Shown here: piece by piece, positions 1 to 10,702 of the stretch | How positions within the stretch are numbered: position 1 is the first letter of the stretch | Layout: the number at the start of each line of letters is the position of its first letter | From: Chromera velia | Taxonomy: Eukaryota; Sar; Chromeraceae | Direction: 5' to 3' | Assembly (NCBI GenBank): GCA_018398765.1 | Contig: JAHBMJ010001913.1 | Location: 1-18,024 of the forward strand | DNA: 18,024 nt | Made by a program: the position numbers and the translations under genes | The notes under the pieces: model-generated | What the model was told of the DNA's origin: nothing | Seen by the model: the letters and a program-made list of their open reading frames with translations, nothing else | The model's database searches: none

Positions 1-498
1 GACAGATAGATATAGCGGGAAGGCCCTAGGGCGGAACATATCAATCAATCAATCAATCAATCAAAAATCGATATGTTCCGCCCTAGGACCTTTATTTTTT
101 TAAAAAATCTAATCATGATGTTGATTCTGGTATTCACTATTCATTCTCCCAGGTTTATACAGACTCTCTTTCCTTCGTAAGGCCCGGTATAGATTTCAGC
201 TATAAATGAATGAATGAAATTGGCTTTGCTAGAGTGGAGCCGTGCTCCCAGCAGCCCATGTTCATGCCAGAGAAAAGCAATAAAACGGTGCAAATCGACG
301 CCCGGCAGTGGACCACTGAGGAACTTGAAACATAAATCTTAATCCCTGGCCTAAACCGAATAATAGACTAGTATATGCACTGTTTTATAATATGATTTAC
401 CGATCTTAGTAGTAGTACTAATAACACCCCTAGTCCTAACTAGAGTCCTAAAACCATCTTATCCTAATCCCTAGCCTAATCCCCATCTATACTAGTAT
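1..498. other. AT-rich intergenic flank, no gene seen
   Basis: No supported gene. The stretch holds the hairpin at 20-92, a short AATG repeat near 204-217, and degenerate CCTAA-like words between about 330 and 485 that are not in regular tandem. It lies downstream of the minus-strand MYND gene and so should include that gene's 3' UTR and poly(A) site, which I cannot place. Confidence 0.6.
20..92. repeat. Inverted repeat with TCAA-repeat loop
   Basis: A 23-nt arm at 20-42 and its reverse complement at 70-92 pair with a single mismatch. The 27-nt loop is mostly (TCAA)n. An A/T-only stretch with TTTTTTTAAAAAA follows the right arm. It may be the remnant of a small foldback element or MITE. No coding function is implied. 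Confidence 0.85.
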
Positions 499-2212
499 CT
501 ATAGTTCTTTGAGCGCCGTAACGTCCAAAACGAGGGACTTCAGACGTGCGCACTGCCCCTTATGCCCGCCAGGCTTTCGCCTCCAGTCCCGACGCTGGCA
601 GTCTGCTGAGCAATAAACAGCCAGATGGCAGGCCGTACAGCGCAGATAGGAAGAGTCTGCCGTCCCGCACGCTGTGCAGCGAGGTGGGCTCAGCTGTCTC
701 TGTTCTTCCCTCGAGGGTAGAAAGGACTTCCGGCCCTCCCCCCCCTCTTCTGCCGTGATCGAAAGAGAAGCTGCAAATGCATCAAGCAGATCCTCTTCGC
801 GCATTCCCCTAAGAACAATTGACGGAAAGATCCTCTGCCAGAAAGCGAGCGCTTCCGGAAGGGAGTCCGATTCAGATTCCATTCCCTCCTCCACGTTCGC
901 CTCCAGCCAGGCTGTGAAGAAATCGAGGAACGGGGGAATAGGGGCCCCCGCCTCCTTGAGGATGGCGCGAAAGCGTCGCGCCTCTCCCAACAGTTCCGTC
1001 CTCCGCCTGCGCACCTCTGAACAAATCACGGGATTGGACAGACTGCACTTGAGTGCCTCTGCTCGGTAGCAGGCAAGAATACCACACCGGACAGCTGGCG
1101 GTGACGGGGACCCGACAAGATGATGTCCATCCCTTTCGAAGTCCGCCAGTGCGACTGTAAAAAGTTTCATGGCGTCGAAAGATGCATCCTGAGGGGCGAA
1201 TGCCTTGTCTTGTGCTCTGTGGAAATCCTCTTTGAGAGCAATCCAATGAAACGCATTCATGTCCTCGCACCAGGCAGCCATGAGAGAGCGGCTGCATCAT
1301 TGGGACATCTCGCAAGAGACCTTGAAGGACATCCGGATCAGGTGAGAGAAGTCCATCGGTTGTTCACCGTCTCCCTCGGTGTCTGCACCACCGTTTGGCA
1401 CTGACGGAGTGCGGCGACGGTTCAGGGATCCTATGGTCTCATCGGGAATGCAGGATTTCTGCAGAGACTTTAGAAGGAGTACTAGCGGGGGGATCCAGGC
1501 GGGAGGGATCATTGGGTTGGTTGCAGGCCTGAGTTTCGCGATTGTCCCCTTCAGAGCTCTCTTGAAAAGGGAGCTCTTCCAGAGGACCGTTCTCAGCCTC
1601 TCATTGCCACGGACAAAAGCAGCGAGGATCCAGGCTCCTGAAAAACAGAGGAGCTGGAGCGAAAGGTAATTTCGTCTTCATCGACCCGGGGGCGCCCGTC
1701 GAAAAAAGGAGACGGGGGAGGGGAGACGGACCACCAACTAAAGAGCTGAAGGGCAGTGCGGAAGAGTCCCTCAACCAGAAGAACCTCCGTTTGCACTACA
1801 GGGTCGTTTTCATACTGCGACATTGTTACATAGAAGTTGTGCGCAGCATCGTCCAGTTGATTGCACGACTTAAAGAACATTACGAAAGAGCGCTCTGACA
1901 AGAGACCCAACAATCTCTCATTGAAGGCCTTCGCCTTCAGGATCTCTACCACCCCCTCCCGGACAGCTGCATACTGCGCACTTTGCAGCACGCCCTCTGG
2001 AATTGCAGCCTCCCACGGTGACAAAGAATGCTCAGGCATGCCCGCTATTGGTTCAACTTGCGACGGAAGAGAATACGTGCAGACTCCACAAAAACCGTCC
2101 GTTGTCAGCAGAATCGAAGGACTGTTGTCAGAACGCAAGCACAGCTGAACAGACACTGCCTCGGACGCTGGAGCGCGCGGGTTGACTTTCAACAGGCAAG
2201 AAAGAAGCAACT
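499..2212 (-). CDS. MYND-type zinc finger protein, three-exon model
   Basis: Exons on the minus strand are 2212-1739, 1637-1406 and 1291-499. Donors GTTGGT and GTCAGT and acceptors TTTTTCAG and GATGCAG keep one frame and remove the stop that separates the open stretches. Counting from the first in-frame ATG (2039) the protein has about 441 residues. The C-terminus carries a MYND finger at about residues 383-425: CTAC, nine residues, CTAC, then C-x3-C and H-x3-C (ending HKGQC). MYND fingers bind zinc and mediate protein-protein contacts, often with proline-rich partners. The rest is helical and Leu/Ala-rich with no domain I recognise; there is no SET signature. The open frame extends upstream of 2039 to an acceptor-like CCTTCCACAG at 2213, so translation may start in an unseen upstream exon. 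Function is unknown beyond the finger. Confidence 0.75.
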
Positions 2213-2593
2213 CTGTGGAAGGATCGATCGAGTTAATTCAGGTACTTCAGTCTGATTGACTCAGAAAGTTGAATATATGGAGGGCTCATGGAGGGCTCCT
2301 ATGCATGGGCTCCTGCCGGGGTGGGGAGGGGGCGGCGGGCGGGGGGCCGCGCGGGGGGGGGCAGACGGGGGTCGCGGCCCGGAGCCTGCAAAACACGAGT
2401 TAACTGGATGTGCATGCAGTTCTTTGAACACAATGCAACACAGAAAACTGTTGCTCTCCCCTTTAATAGCATTCAGAGAGAATCAATCCGGCTGCCTCCT
2501 TGCTGTCCATCCATTGCCAATACTTGATTGGAGCTTCTCTGTTCGATCCCTTTTCAAGAGATACTCGTCAAAGCTGAGGTGTTGCAGACCAAC
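2213..2593. promoter_or_regulatory. Divergent intergenic region between MYND and TBC genes
   Basis: The two flanking genes are transcribed away from each other, so this stretch of about 380 bp should carry both promoters or 5' UTRs. I see no convincing TATA box. It contains a strongly G-rich island and an acceptor-like site for the minus-strand gene (about 2213-2220), which suggests that gene has a 5' UTR intron reaching into this region. The role is inferred from layout only. Confidence 0.4.
2318..2371 (+). other. G-run island with G-quadruplex potential
   Basis: The plus strand has at least six G runs of three or more, including one of nine, separated by short C-containing loops. It lies in the divergent promoter interval and stands out from the AT-rich flanks. 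G-quadruplex formation is inferred from run spacing. Confidence 0.6.
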
Positions 2594-3422
2594 ATGCAAG
2601 AGGGGGGACCGTTGCTCCGTCCTGTCTGGGGAAAGGGTAAGTCCAATTGAAGCAACACAGAGGGTAAGGAAGATTGGGCGGACGAACGTCTGCAGAGCTT
2701 TCGGTTCTGGACTGGAAAGAAAGGCTGAATGAATGGTAGACAGAGAGCCACTAAGACAGGCCTGCACAGATAAACAGATAATGAAGAGCAACATGCATGT
2801 TTCAGGTGACCGTTGTTGGCTTCAATGCATGCATGCATGGACGTTTTTGTGAATGAGGCGGTCTTTTGTCCTCTTTCTCATTGCAGGGGCCTTACTGAGC
2901 AGTTGGCCAGCCATGCGAGCAGGTGAGCTCGAGGCTCCGTGTCCTTCGCTGGTCTCTTTGTGATTCAACCACAAGCATGCATCCGTCCTCTGCCTCTAGC
3001 TAGGTCTGGGTGAGGATTTGGCCCTCCTGGTCTTTTATCCCTTTGTCAACTTTTTGCTCCTGTCTGTCTCTCTCTTGGACTCCTGTGACATGGACCTCAT
3101 GCAGCCATTATTCTCCGCAGTCCTCCCCTTGTATGTTGTCTCCGACCGTCTACATGCAGCCTTCCTCTTTCTTCCTTCACATTTGAGGGACCTGTGGAAA
3201 GGAAATTCACCCGTCCCGGTGCACGCTTGGCATTTCTCTCTTTCTCCATCCTTGGTGCAGACCCGTGGGTGGGAGCTCCTTCTTTTTTCATTGTTTTCTT
3301 CAATTCATTCGTGCAGAGCTCCAGACGGGAATCTACAGGGAACTGAAAGCGAAGGGACTCGACTTCTTTTCGGATTTGAAGGAAGAGGAGCAGGCGTTTG
3401 TCTTAGAGGAAGCTCTCAAAGT

Positions 3423-3476
<54 letters not shown>

Positions 3477-5067
3477 CTACCTACCTACCTATCTACCTAC
3501 CTATCTACCTACCTATCTACCTACCTATCTATCCATCTATCTATCTATCTATCGTCTTTCTACCGGTGGATCCCGCCTCTCGGCGTTTGTATGTGCGCGC
3601 GTGTTTTCGCATCCATCTCCTCCCTCCTTTCTCCCTCCCCCCTCATCCGATCGGACGTCCATCCATCCATCCATCCATCCATCCATCCATCCATCCATCC
3701 ATCCGCATCACCGTGTTTGCAGAAGTGCCGCCCCTCCGTGGCATTCCGACGATTCATGCTGGAGCTCTCAGAGACGGTTGACAGCTGTCTGCTCAATTTC
3801 GTCGACCAGATAGGACGGGATGAGAATGGGAGGAAAGGCATATCGGGGGCGGCAAGCGGAGAGGGGTCTGTGAAGGTCAGAAGGATTAGAAAGGGAAAGG
3901 GGAGGTCATTCGGAGAGGGTCGGTTGGGCGGACTCGGTGACTGCTGATTGTCTGTTCCGACAGTGACTTTTTTATTTTCGGAACGAAAATTTGATTATCT
4001 TGGCTGGACATATGTTTGCATGGTCGAATGATAGCTTTTCAAAGGGTTGTATTTGTTCATTGTATGTAAGTGTCTTTCTGATCTTTTCCCACTGATTAGT
4101 TGCCTGTCAACTCGAGGTGGATTGTGAGGGAAGAATCAGATCGATCTGGCGTGTTGCTGTGTGCCCCAAAGATCTCGGTCTCAAGACAATAGTCTCCTTT
4201 TTTCTTTCTCTGCGTCAATTCACTTCTTTCTTTCCCTCGTCGTTTCTCTGTCTGTCTCTCCTCTTTGCAGATAGATCTGCTTCTTCGAGGTCCGTCAAGG
4301 GTTCCTTTTCTTGTCATGTGGCTGATCACCTCCAGTGGTCGTCTGCTTTCTCTTCATTTTTGGTTTCATTACTGTCAAGCGAAAGTAAGGCTGGACAGCG
4401 TCACACGCTTAGCCCCACTCAACCATGTGCACCCCTCCATGATGAGTCATTTGGTTTATTGCGCGATTCCAGCAAAGAAGGAGAGGTACAAACCGACTGA
4501 GCGAAAGGAAATATGCGTGCGAGGATAATTTCTTCTTTGAGCACTGCTGACCCGTGTCTGTCTCTCTTCCTTTTCTCATCTCTGACAACGATGGAATTTC
4601 CACCAAGTCCCCTCTTCATCCCACACACCCTCTTCCCATCTCTTTGGCTCCTTCCTGCCCTCGACCGTTCTTTCAGCCGCTGCCGAAGAGTCCGCGCGCG
4701 TCCTCTGCAAAAAACCCTTGAGAGACGCCTTCTCAAAAGGGAAGGCAGACAGAGCATGGGTCAGTCAACACAAAAAATATAACAGGGAGTGGGCGAAGAG
4801 GAGCGTACGGCCGGGATACCCTCAGGTCCTCCTGTTTTGTCTCAAATGAGTGCTTTGAGGTCCTCTCTATTCGTCTGAGGGAATTAAAGAGAAAGGAAAC
4901 ATTTTCACTTTGGGCGGTGTGTCCACAGGAGGCAATGAGGAGCACGTGGGAGGGTTGTCTGTCGAGTGGGTGGCGAAGCTCTCTTGAATTCTCTGTGGGC
5001 GAGGAGGAGCCTGTGTTTCTTTCGGCTGGTCCTATCTTCAGTTTTCCGTTTCTTCATCTGTCTGCCC

Positions 5068-5130
<63 letters not shown>

Positions 5131-6052
5131 TGTATTTATGTTCGTGTATGCATGTATGGATGCATGAAAATATTCATCTATCCATCCATCCATTCATCCA
5201 TCCATCCATGTATGTGCAGGTGTGGAGGTTGATCGGGGAGAGAGTTCCCTCTGTGCTGAGAACGAAACTCTGGAGGGAGATGCTCCGACACGAGCCTGGT
5301 GAGTAGGGGGTTGGCTCAACATCGGGAACAGTGAGGAATCAGATTGTGCACTCTGTCACCGTCTCGTTTATGTACCTGAAGTGAATCCGAGACGTTGTTG
5401 TCCCATACGTAGTCAACTGACCATCTTCTGGCGAAGCAGGAAGGGAATGGATGGAATGAAACTAGAGAAAAACACTATTGTCAATCCCACCCACCTCCAC
5501 TGCTACTGCAGGTCGAAAGAAGTATCAGGAGTACCGCATGGCAAGGGGGGGAGGGGCCAGGTCACCTGCGAGAGACGCGAAGATCATCGAGAGCATGCAG
5601 GTGTGTCCTTACGTGTGGGTGGTTGGGTGCTTGTGGGTGAGCTTGTGGGCAAAGTTGCACAATTCTCATTCCGCTCCTTTCAAATTCTGTGTTTGTGCTT
5701 CGGATCGGTCAGGAGCCTCAGATCATTTGGCCGGAAGTTCTTCGATGGTTTTTTTTCTGAATGAGCAGGCTCGACAGAGAGATGCAGCAGTGATAAGAAA
5801 GACAGACAGACGGTGCAGGAGAATTCAAAAACCGGATATGTTTGCAAACGGGTCTTTTTCTGCAATTCTTCGCCGTGAAGTCAGAATCCAGGGACTCTAG
5901 GCAGACGGGTTGTGTCTGTGGGCGGTGGTGGATAGGTCGGTCAGCCTTTGGTTGCGTCGGTCTTTGCAACAGGGGGGGAGCAGGGATGCGCATATGAAAC
6001 GTTGTGGGGTGAGTGAGTGTGCGATTGTGTGTGTGTAAGTGTGTGTGTGTGT

Positions 6053-6095
<43 letters not shown>

Positions 6096-6164
6096 TGCTT
6101 GTGTAAGTGTGTGTGTGCAAGTGTGTATGTGTGTGTGTGCGTGTGTAAGTGTGTGTGTGCAAGT

Positions 6165-6225
<61 letters not shown>

Positions 6226-7250
6226 TTGTGTGTGCAGAGTGTTGTAGGAAGTCTGGAGAGCCAATCCTCTGGGGGGTTCTCTCGGGGTGTGTTCGACAGT
6301 CGGAGCGTCGTGGCGGCTGCTCACCTGGGCTCCATGGCTGATTCTGTGATTTTCCCTGAGGACCTCCGGTGGGGCACTCTTCTTCTGGCACTGCCCCTGG
6401 TGGTCAGTCAGAGGGATGGATTCATTTGAGTAAATTGGGTAGGGGGAAAGACCTTTCTTGCAAAAGAGTGTGTTTGCCAAGTTAGCGGACAAGATGGACA
6501 AGAAAGGTCTCTCTAGTCTGTAGTTTGTTGCATAGACGAAGTTCCTGCTCTCTGAATCTGTATTCATCCCCTGGCGGGAGTTGTCTCTCTGGGCTGTGCC
6601 CCCTTCGAAAGTTTCAGTGAATGGATTGTGTTCTTTTTTTCCTGGGTTCCTTGGTTTCTTGCTAGTCGGTTGTCTTCATTCCGCATCTTTTGTTTCATTC
6701 TTTCTTTCTCTCTTCTTTCCTTTCTTTCTTGCCTCCGTTCGCTCAAGACAACGGTTGTGTTCGCACTTTCCCCCAAAATGTGTGCAGGAAGTGTTCAATG
6801 CCGAACTATCTGACGACGTCACTCTGGCAGAAAACTTCTGGAGTCTGACCCACTTGTTCCAGTCGTGCTTCTGGGAGGCCCTACCTTCCCCCCCCCCTGT
6901 CAAGGGCGTCGTGGTCTCTGTGGATAGACAACAGGGAGACTACACGGCAGGAGAGGATTCCGTTGTTGTGCCGACATCTGCAACTGATGGGGGGCCTTCT
7001 CTCGCAGGGGCTCCGTTGCTTGCAGGGGACTTCCAGTTCTGGGGGGAGACCAGAGTCGTTGGCACTCTTCGACGTGGGTGCATTTTCTTTTTCTTTCTTT
7101 CAATCGAGCTTTGCACCTAGTATGCTTTCATGAAAGAAAACATGCGCATCTTCTCAGTTGTGCAGAATTGCTCCGCTGGTCCCGCGCTGTGGTGACTGTT
7201 CAATGATCTGAGTGCTCTATGTTTTCCTCTCTTTCTCTCTCTCTCTCCCT

Positions 7251-7324
<74 letters not shown>

Positions 7325-9199
7325 TTGTGTGTATGCTGTATGCGTGTGCTTATGTGTGTGCTCAGAATTCCTCTTTGACGTCGCCGACGCCCTTCTCGAA
7401 GACGCCCCGGATTTCGCTTCTCTCCTGCTCGGCCTTGTGGAGGAAGGGGGAGGGGATCAGAATGGTGATGGGTTTGGAGGGGGACCTGCAGAGCCGGGGT
7501 CGCCTCTCTCTCCAGGATCCAAAGCAGTGACCTCTTTCTGGGACAATCTGGCTCAGGACGCCTCGAAGGAACACCAGAAGCACACTCTTCAGATGGTCGT
7601 GAGGAGAATGCAGGCAGTGAGGGAGGTCGAAAAAGAAAGGGACAGACAGCGCCGTCGTCTCAGTCTTGACCGTCTAGTCCTTTTTGACGGATTTACAGTG
7701 GGAGACTTGCAGATGCCTAGCACCGACGCTTCTGGTACCGCAAGCACGCAGAGAACCAACGAGATGGAGAAGCAGGCGGATAGGGACGCTGGTGTGATGG
7801 GAAGGAAGCCTGGTGGTGGGGAGGAGAACGGGCAAACCGGTGGAGAGACAGAGGAAGTGGAGGGAGAACGAAATGACGCGGTCCCTCCTAAAGGTCTGCC
7901 CTTCCGTGTCCGACAAGAGGTATTGTGAAGACATTCGTTCAATATCTCTGCGCTTGTGTCTTTCTTTCTATTTCAATTGACTGCGACTGGACTTGCTCTG
8001 TGGATCGTGTTGCCTCTCTTCCCCTCTCTTTTGCCTCGTTGTGTGTATGAATCGGGCGATCTCTTCAAAAGATTCTCACGTCGGCGTATGATTTTTCGCT
8101 TTTACATCCCTCTCGTTTCTGTCTCACCCCGTGTCGTTGCTGCCAAACGTCATGTGATTCCCTTCCAGACGTGCGTCAGACGGTGAGACGGGTGTTTGTT
8201 TTGAACGACTCTTTGTCCGCAGAGGAGCCCCAGTTGGCTCTTCCGATTTCTGTCAACGATAGGAATGACAGAGAATCAAGGAGAAGGGAAACTCTCGCTC
8301 TCGACGTGCTGCCTCCCCTCATCGTCCCTTCTCTCCGTCGCGGCTTCGTGGGTGTTCTCTCGGGAGACGCTCTCCTGCTCCTCTACGACATTCTGGTCCT
8401 CTCCGCAGCTCCTCTGGCAGCCAAAACGGTCAGTCGACTTGGTCTGGTGACCTGGATCAATCGGCCGTCTTGAAAGAAAATTGGGATAATGCTGAGATGT
8501 CCCTTCTTGTGGAGATTTGGTTTCAACTAATCTACAGACCCACTGCAAGACTAGAAGGATGGACTGTAGAGATTTGAGGCAAAGTTTCCTCGATGCGATG
8601 GAATTTTTTATCCAGTGTGAATATTGTTCATTCTGTGTGTAGATCGGACGTCGAACGAAGGGGTTGGTTGGGGTGGCAATTCAAGCAAGAAGTTTCCTTC
8701 CAGCGTCTGTCTGAAAGAATTGAGAGAAATTAAGTGACTTGACTGAAGGCCGTCTGAAGTGTTTTGTTTGACGGGGCAGAAATCAGACGCGTCGAACTCT
8801 TTCGTGTCAGGCACCTAGAGAACACATATGCCCTCTCCCTCCTCCTCCCCCCTTCGCCTTACGTCCCTCATTGTTGTGTGTGTGCGTGTGCGTGTGTGCA
8901 GGGTGCAATCGCGTGTGCTGCGTTTCTGTTGGCGATGAGACCGTCCCTTCAGAGATTCTCTGGCGGCAACCAGGAGGTTCGTGAGAGAACTTTGCTTTGG
9001 ACACTGCGTCAGACGTACTCATGCACAGAGACACACCCCAACACACACGCACCCAATAGATGCTACACGATACGTACACTCACAAACGTGAAAGACAGGG
9101 AGACACAAAAGAAACAGTGCAAGACCAAAGGGGTCCTTCGACGCCTGCCGTAGCAGTTGTCACCGATACTACATGTGAGGAAGCACGGCTCTTTGTTTC

Positions 9200-9235
<36 letters not shown>

Positions 9236-10702
9236 CCTTTCTCTCTCTCTCTCTCTGTTCCTTCACCCTTAATTGCAGGGAGAGACCTTCCCCGTCGTTG
9301 CCGCTGCCCGGAGTCTTCTTCTTGCCGCCCCCCGGCTGTCCGTCCTCTCCCTCGCAAAGGCCGTGAGGGCCTTCCGAGTCCGAATGCTCACCTCCCTGGG
9401 GGTCCCTCCAGAGATCGCGAGGGAGGGGCCCGGGGTGGTGGGCGCAGAGTTCGGCACAGTTGTGCCAGAATTCCATTGGGGATATGGTGAGTCTGTGAAA
9501 GGAGAAAGGGAGGAAGGGTGGGTGTGAGACGTCTTCTCTCGGCAGCTTTCTACGTTATTTGGCCACCGGGCTTTTGGATGGTGCATCCTTGCACTTGCAG
9601 CTAGGTGGCATCCTCTGTCGTCGTTTTGACCGTTTCCTGATTCACAACTTCGCATTTCTCTCTGAGTTCCGTTTGGGTGCATGTCTCTGCCTCCGGTTTT
9701 CTCCTTTCGATCTGCCCTCAAAAAAGCAATAGCTTGATTGAATCTTTTCCCTGTTTCCTCCTTTCTGCCATCTTGTTTGGTTTTCCCTCAGCCCCCCTGA
9801 ACAATTACGGCCCCTACCTTGACCACCTGCACGCCGAGAGGGCCCTCCCGGAGGATCCATGGGACCGTCCCTCAAGGGAGACGGTGGAGAAGAGGGAGAA
9901 GGAGGCTGCAGAGAGGGAACGGGAGAGGGAGGAGAAGGAAAAGGAGGAGAAGAAGAAAGAAGAGATGAAGAAGGCAGAGGAAGAAGCGGTCAGTCACAAA
10001 ATGAGGAAAGGTCCTGCGGAAAAATTTGGGAACCCTTACGTATTGATACAAAGCGTCACTTTATTCCGGAGGTTTTCTCTTGTTTTATACCGGTACTCTC
10101 TTTTCAACCTCTATATCTATCGGGTCGTTCGTTGCTTCAGTGGGTCAGTCAGGCAGTGAGTCAGTCATGCAGTTGCCTATTCATCCACTTCATCAGTTAC
10201 AGCGCTACCCAAACGAATCTGCATTTACTAAACATCGAATTTATTCACACGCACATTAATTCTGCTTTTGAATTAACTGCAGGCCACAAGTTTCTTCCGG
10301 GCGGAGACGGGTCGCAGGAGTTTATCTCCCGAGAAGATGAGAGACAAACTGAGCTTTCCCTCTTCACCAAGTCCCTCCAGGAGGAAAAAAGAAGGCACAC
10401 AGGAGTTGAGGTCATTTCTGGGAGGAGACACACACCTGACAAAGTCCATCACAAGGAAGGAAAATGAGGCAAAAGGTCAACCTTCTTTGACTGATGAGCA
10501 GAGCCCAACCAACAAAGAAAAGCAAAAACCAACAATGCCCGATTATTTTGGAGCACTTGAAACAAATGAGAAACCGAAGACGCCCGACAAGACTTCAACA
10601 GCAGAAAAAGAAGGTCCAGAACCGCATCGTGACAATCCAACGCAGGGGGACGGAGACAGCAACCCTTTGCTTAGCTTGTTCACTAATGCAAAGGATAAGT
10701 AA
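2594..10702 (+). CDS. TBC1D19-like divergent TBC (Rab-GAP family) protein
   Basis: Exons: 2594-2636, 2887-2922, 3317-3420, 3723-3918, 4677-4825, 4929-4994, 5220-5298, 5512-5600, 6238-6402, 6788-7073, 7366-7919, 8180-8428, 8902-8976, 9279-9486, 9792-9988, 10283-10702. Phases agree throughout, giving 971 codons plus TAA. Near residue 27 is [10 protein letters not shown], like the TBC1D19 N-terminus as I recall it. TBC motif A is [16 protein letters not shown] (about 202-217). [18 protein letters not shown] in exon 9 and [15 protein letters not shown] in exon 12 match the two halves of the fold. The arginine-finger (IxxDxxR) and glutamine-finger (YxQ) motifs of active Rab-GAPs are not evident, so it may be a pseudo-GAP. 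A Gly/Glu-rich insert (about 430-580), an E/K/R coiled coil (about 785-832) and a disordered tail make it nearly twice the roughly 530 residues I recall for TBC1D19. Uncertain sites: the exon 4 end (3918 or 3936), exon 6 end (4994 or 5012), exon 12 start (8180, or 8169 with another donor) and the start codon, which is the first Met in an exon holding a possible acceptor. Confidence 0.65.
3429..3553. repeat. (CT)n followed by CTAC/CTAT tetranucleotides
   Basis: A pure CT run (3429-3474) passes directly into alternating CTAC and CTAT units (about 3475-3553). It starts 8 nt after the donor GTTTGT of a TBC-gene intron. Confidence 0.95.
3661..3704. repeat. (ATCC)11 microsatellite
   Basis: Eleven perfect ATCC units end 18 nt before the intron acceptor at 3722. 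They fall in the same intron as the CT/CTAC tract. Confidence 0.95.
5069..5210. repeat. Compound CTGT, CT, GT and ATCC microsatellite
   Basis: Successive (CTGT)n, (CT)n and (GT)n blocks (5069-5133) are followed after a spacer by an imperfect ATCC block (about 5173-5210) ending 9 nt before the acceptor at 5219. Confidence 0.95.
6025..6234. repeat. Long compound GT microsatellite, about 210 bp
   Basis: GT dinucleotides are interrupted by AA, A and C changes that recur as a longer-period unit (GTGTAAGTGTG and GCAAGTGTGTATG words). The tract runs to 3 nt before the acceptor of the 637-nt intron 5601-6237. Its opposite-strand translation yields Thr/His-rich open frames that are artefacts. Confidence 0.95.
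7226..7330. repeat. CT/CCCTCT tract followed by GT repeat
   Basis: A pyrimidine block (7226-7291) leads into (GT)n, and GT-rich sequence continues to the acceptor at 7365 in the TBC gene. Confidence 0.95.
8873..8900. repeat. GT-rich tract abutting a splice acceptor
   Basis: Short imperfect GT repeat with GC interruptions whose last bases form the acceptor GTGTGTGCAG of the exon beginning at 8902. Confidence 0.85.
9203..9257. repeat. Interrupted (CT)n tract before an acceptor
   Basis: Two CT runs separated by GTTCCTTT-type sequence. The tract ends about 21 nt before the acceptor at 9278 and could serve as an extended polypyrimidine tract. Confidence 0.9.

Noticed and set aside
330-485. CCTAA/CCCTA-like words suggesting an interstitial telomeric repeat.
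   Set aside because: The units are irregular in sequence and spacing and never form even three perfect tandem copies.
2483-2838. Minus-strand open frames that might be first exons of the MYND gene.
   Set aside because: No donor in suitable phase and no coding character; they overlap the first TBC exon on the other strand.
4271-4485. A possible exon at 4271-4384 (acceptor TTTGCAG, donor GTAAGG) plus a 13-nt microexon at 4473-4485, which together also restore phase in the TBC gene.
   Set aside because: The translation is Leu/Phe/Trp-rich as expected from a pyrimidine-rich intron, and a simpler join from 3918 (donor GTCGGT) to 4677 keeps the frame without a microexon. It remains an alternative that a cDNA could revive.
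5769-5899. Candidate exon after GAGCAG at 5768, reading [15 protein letters not shown], tempting as the TBC arginine-finger motif.
   Set aside because: No donor restores the phase of the next exon, while the direct join 5600 to 6238 is in phase and gives the expected order of conserved segments.
5897-6567. Long minus-strand open frames rich in Thr and His.
   Set aside because: They are translations of the GT/CA microsatellite within an intron.
7165-7192. Possible exon after GTGCAG at 7165 reading LLRWSRAV.
   Set aside because: No donor gives the phase needed by the next exon, and the direct join 7073 to 7366 is in phase and continues the TBC-like sequence.
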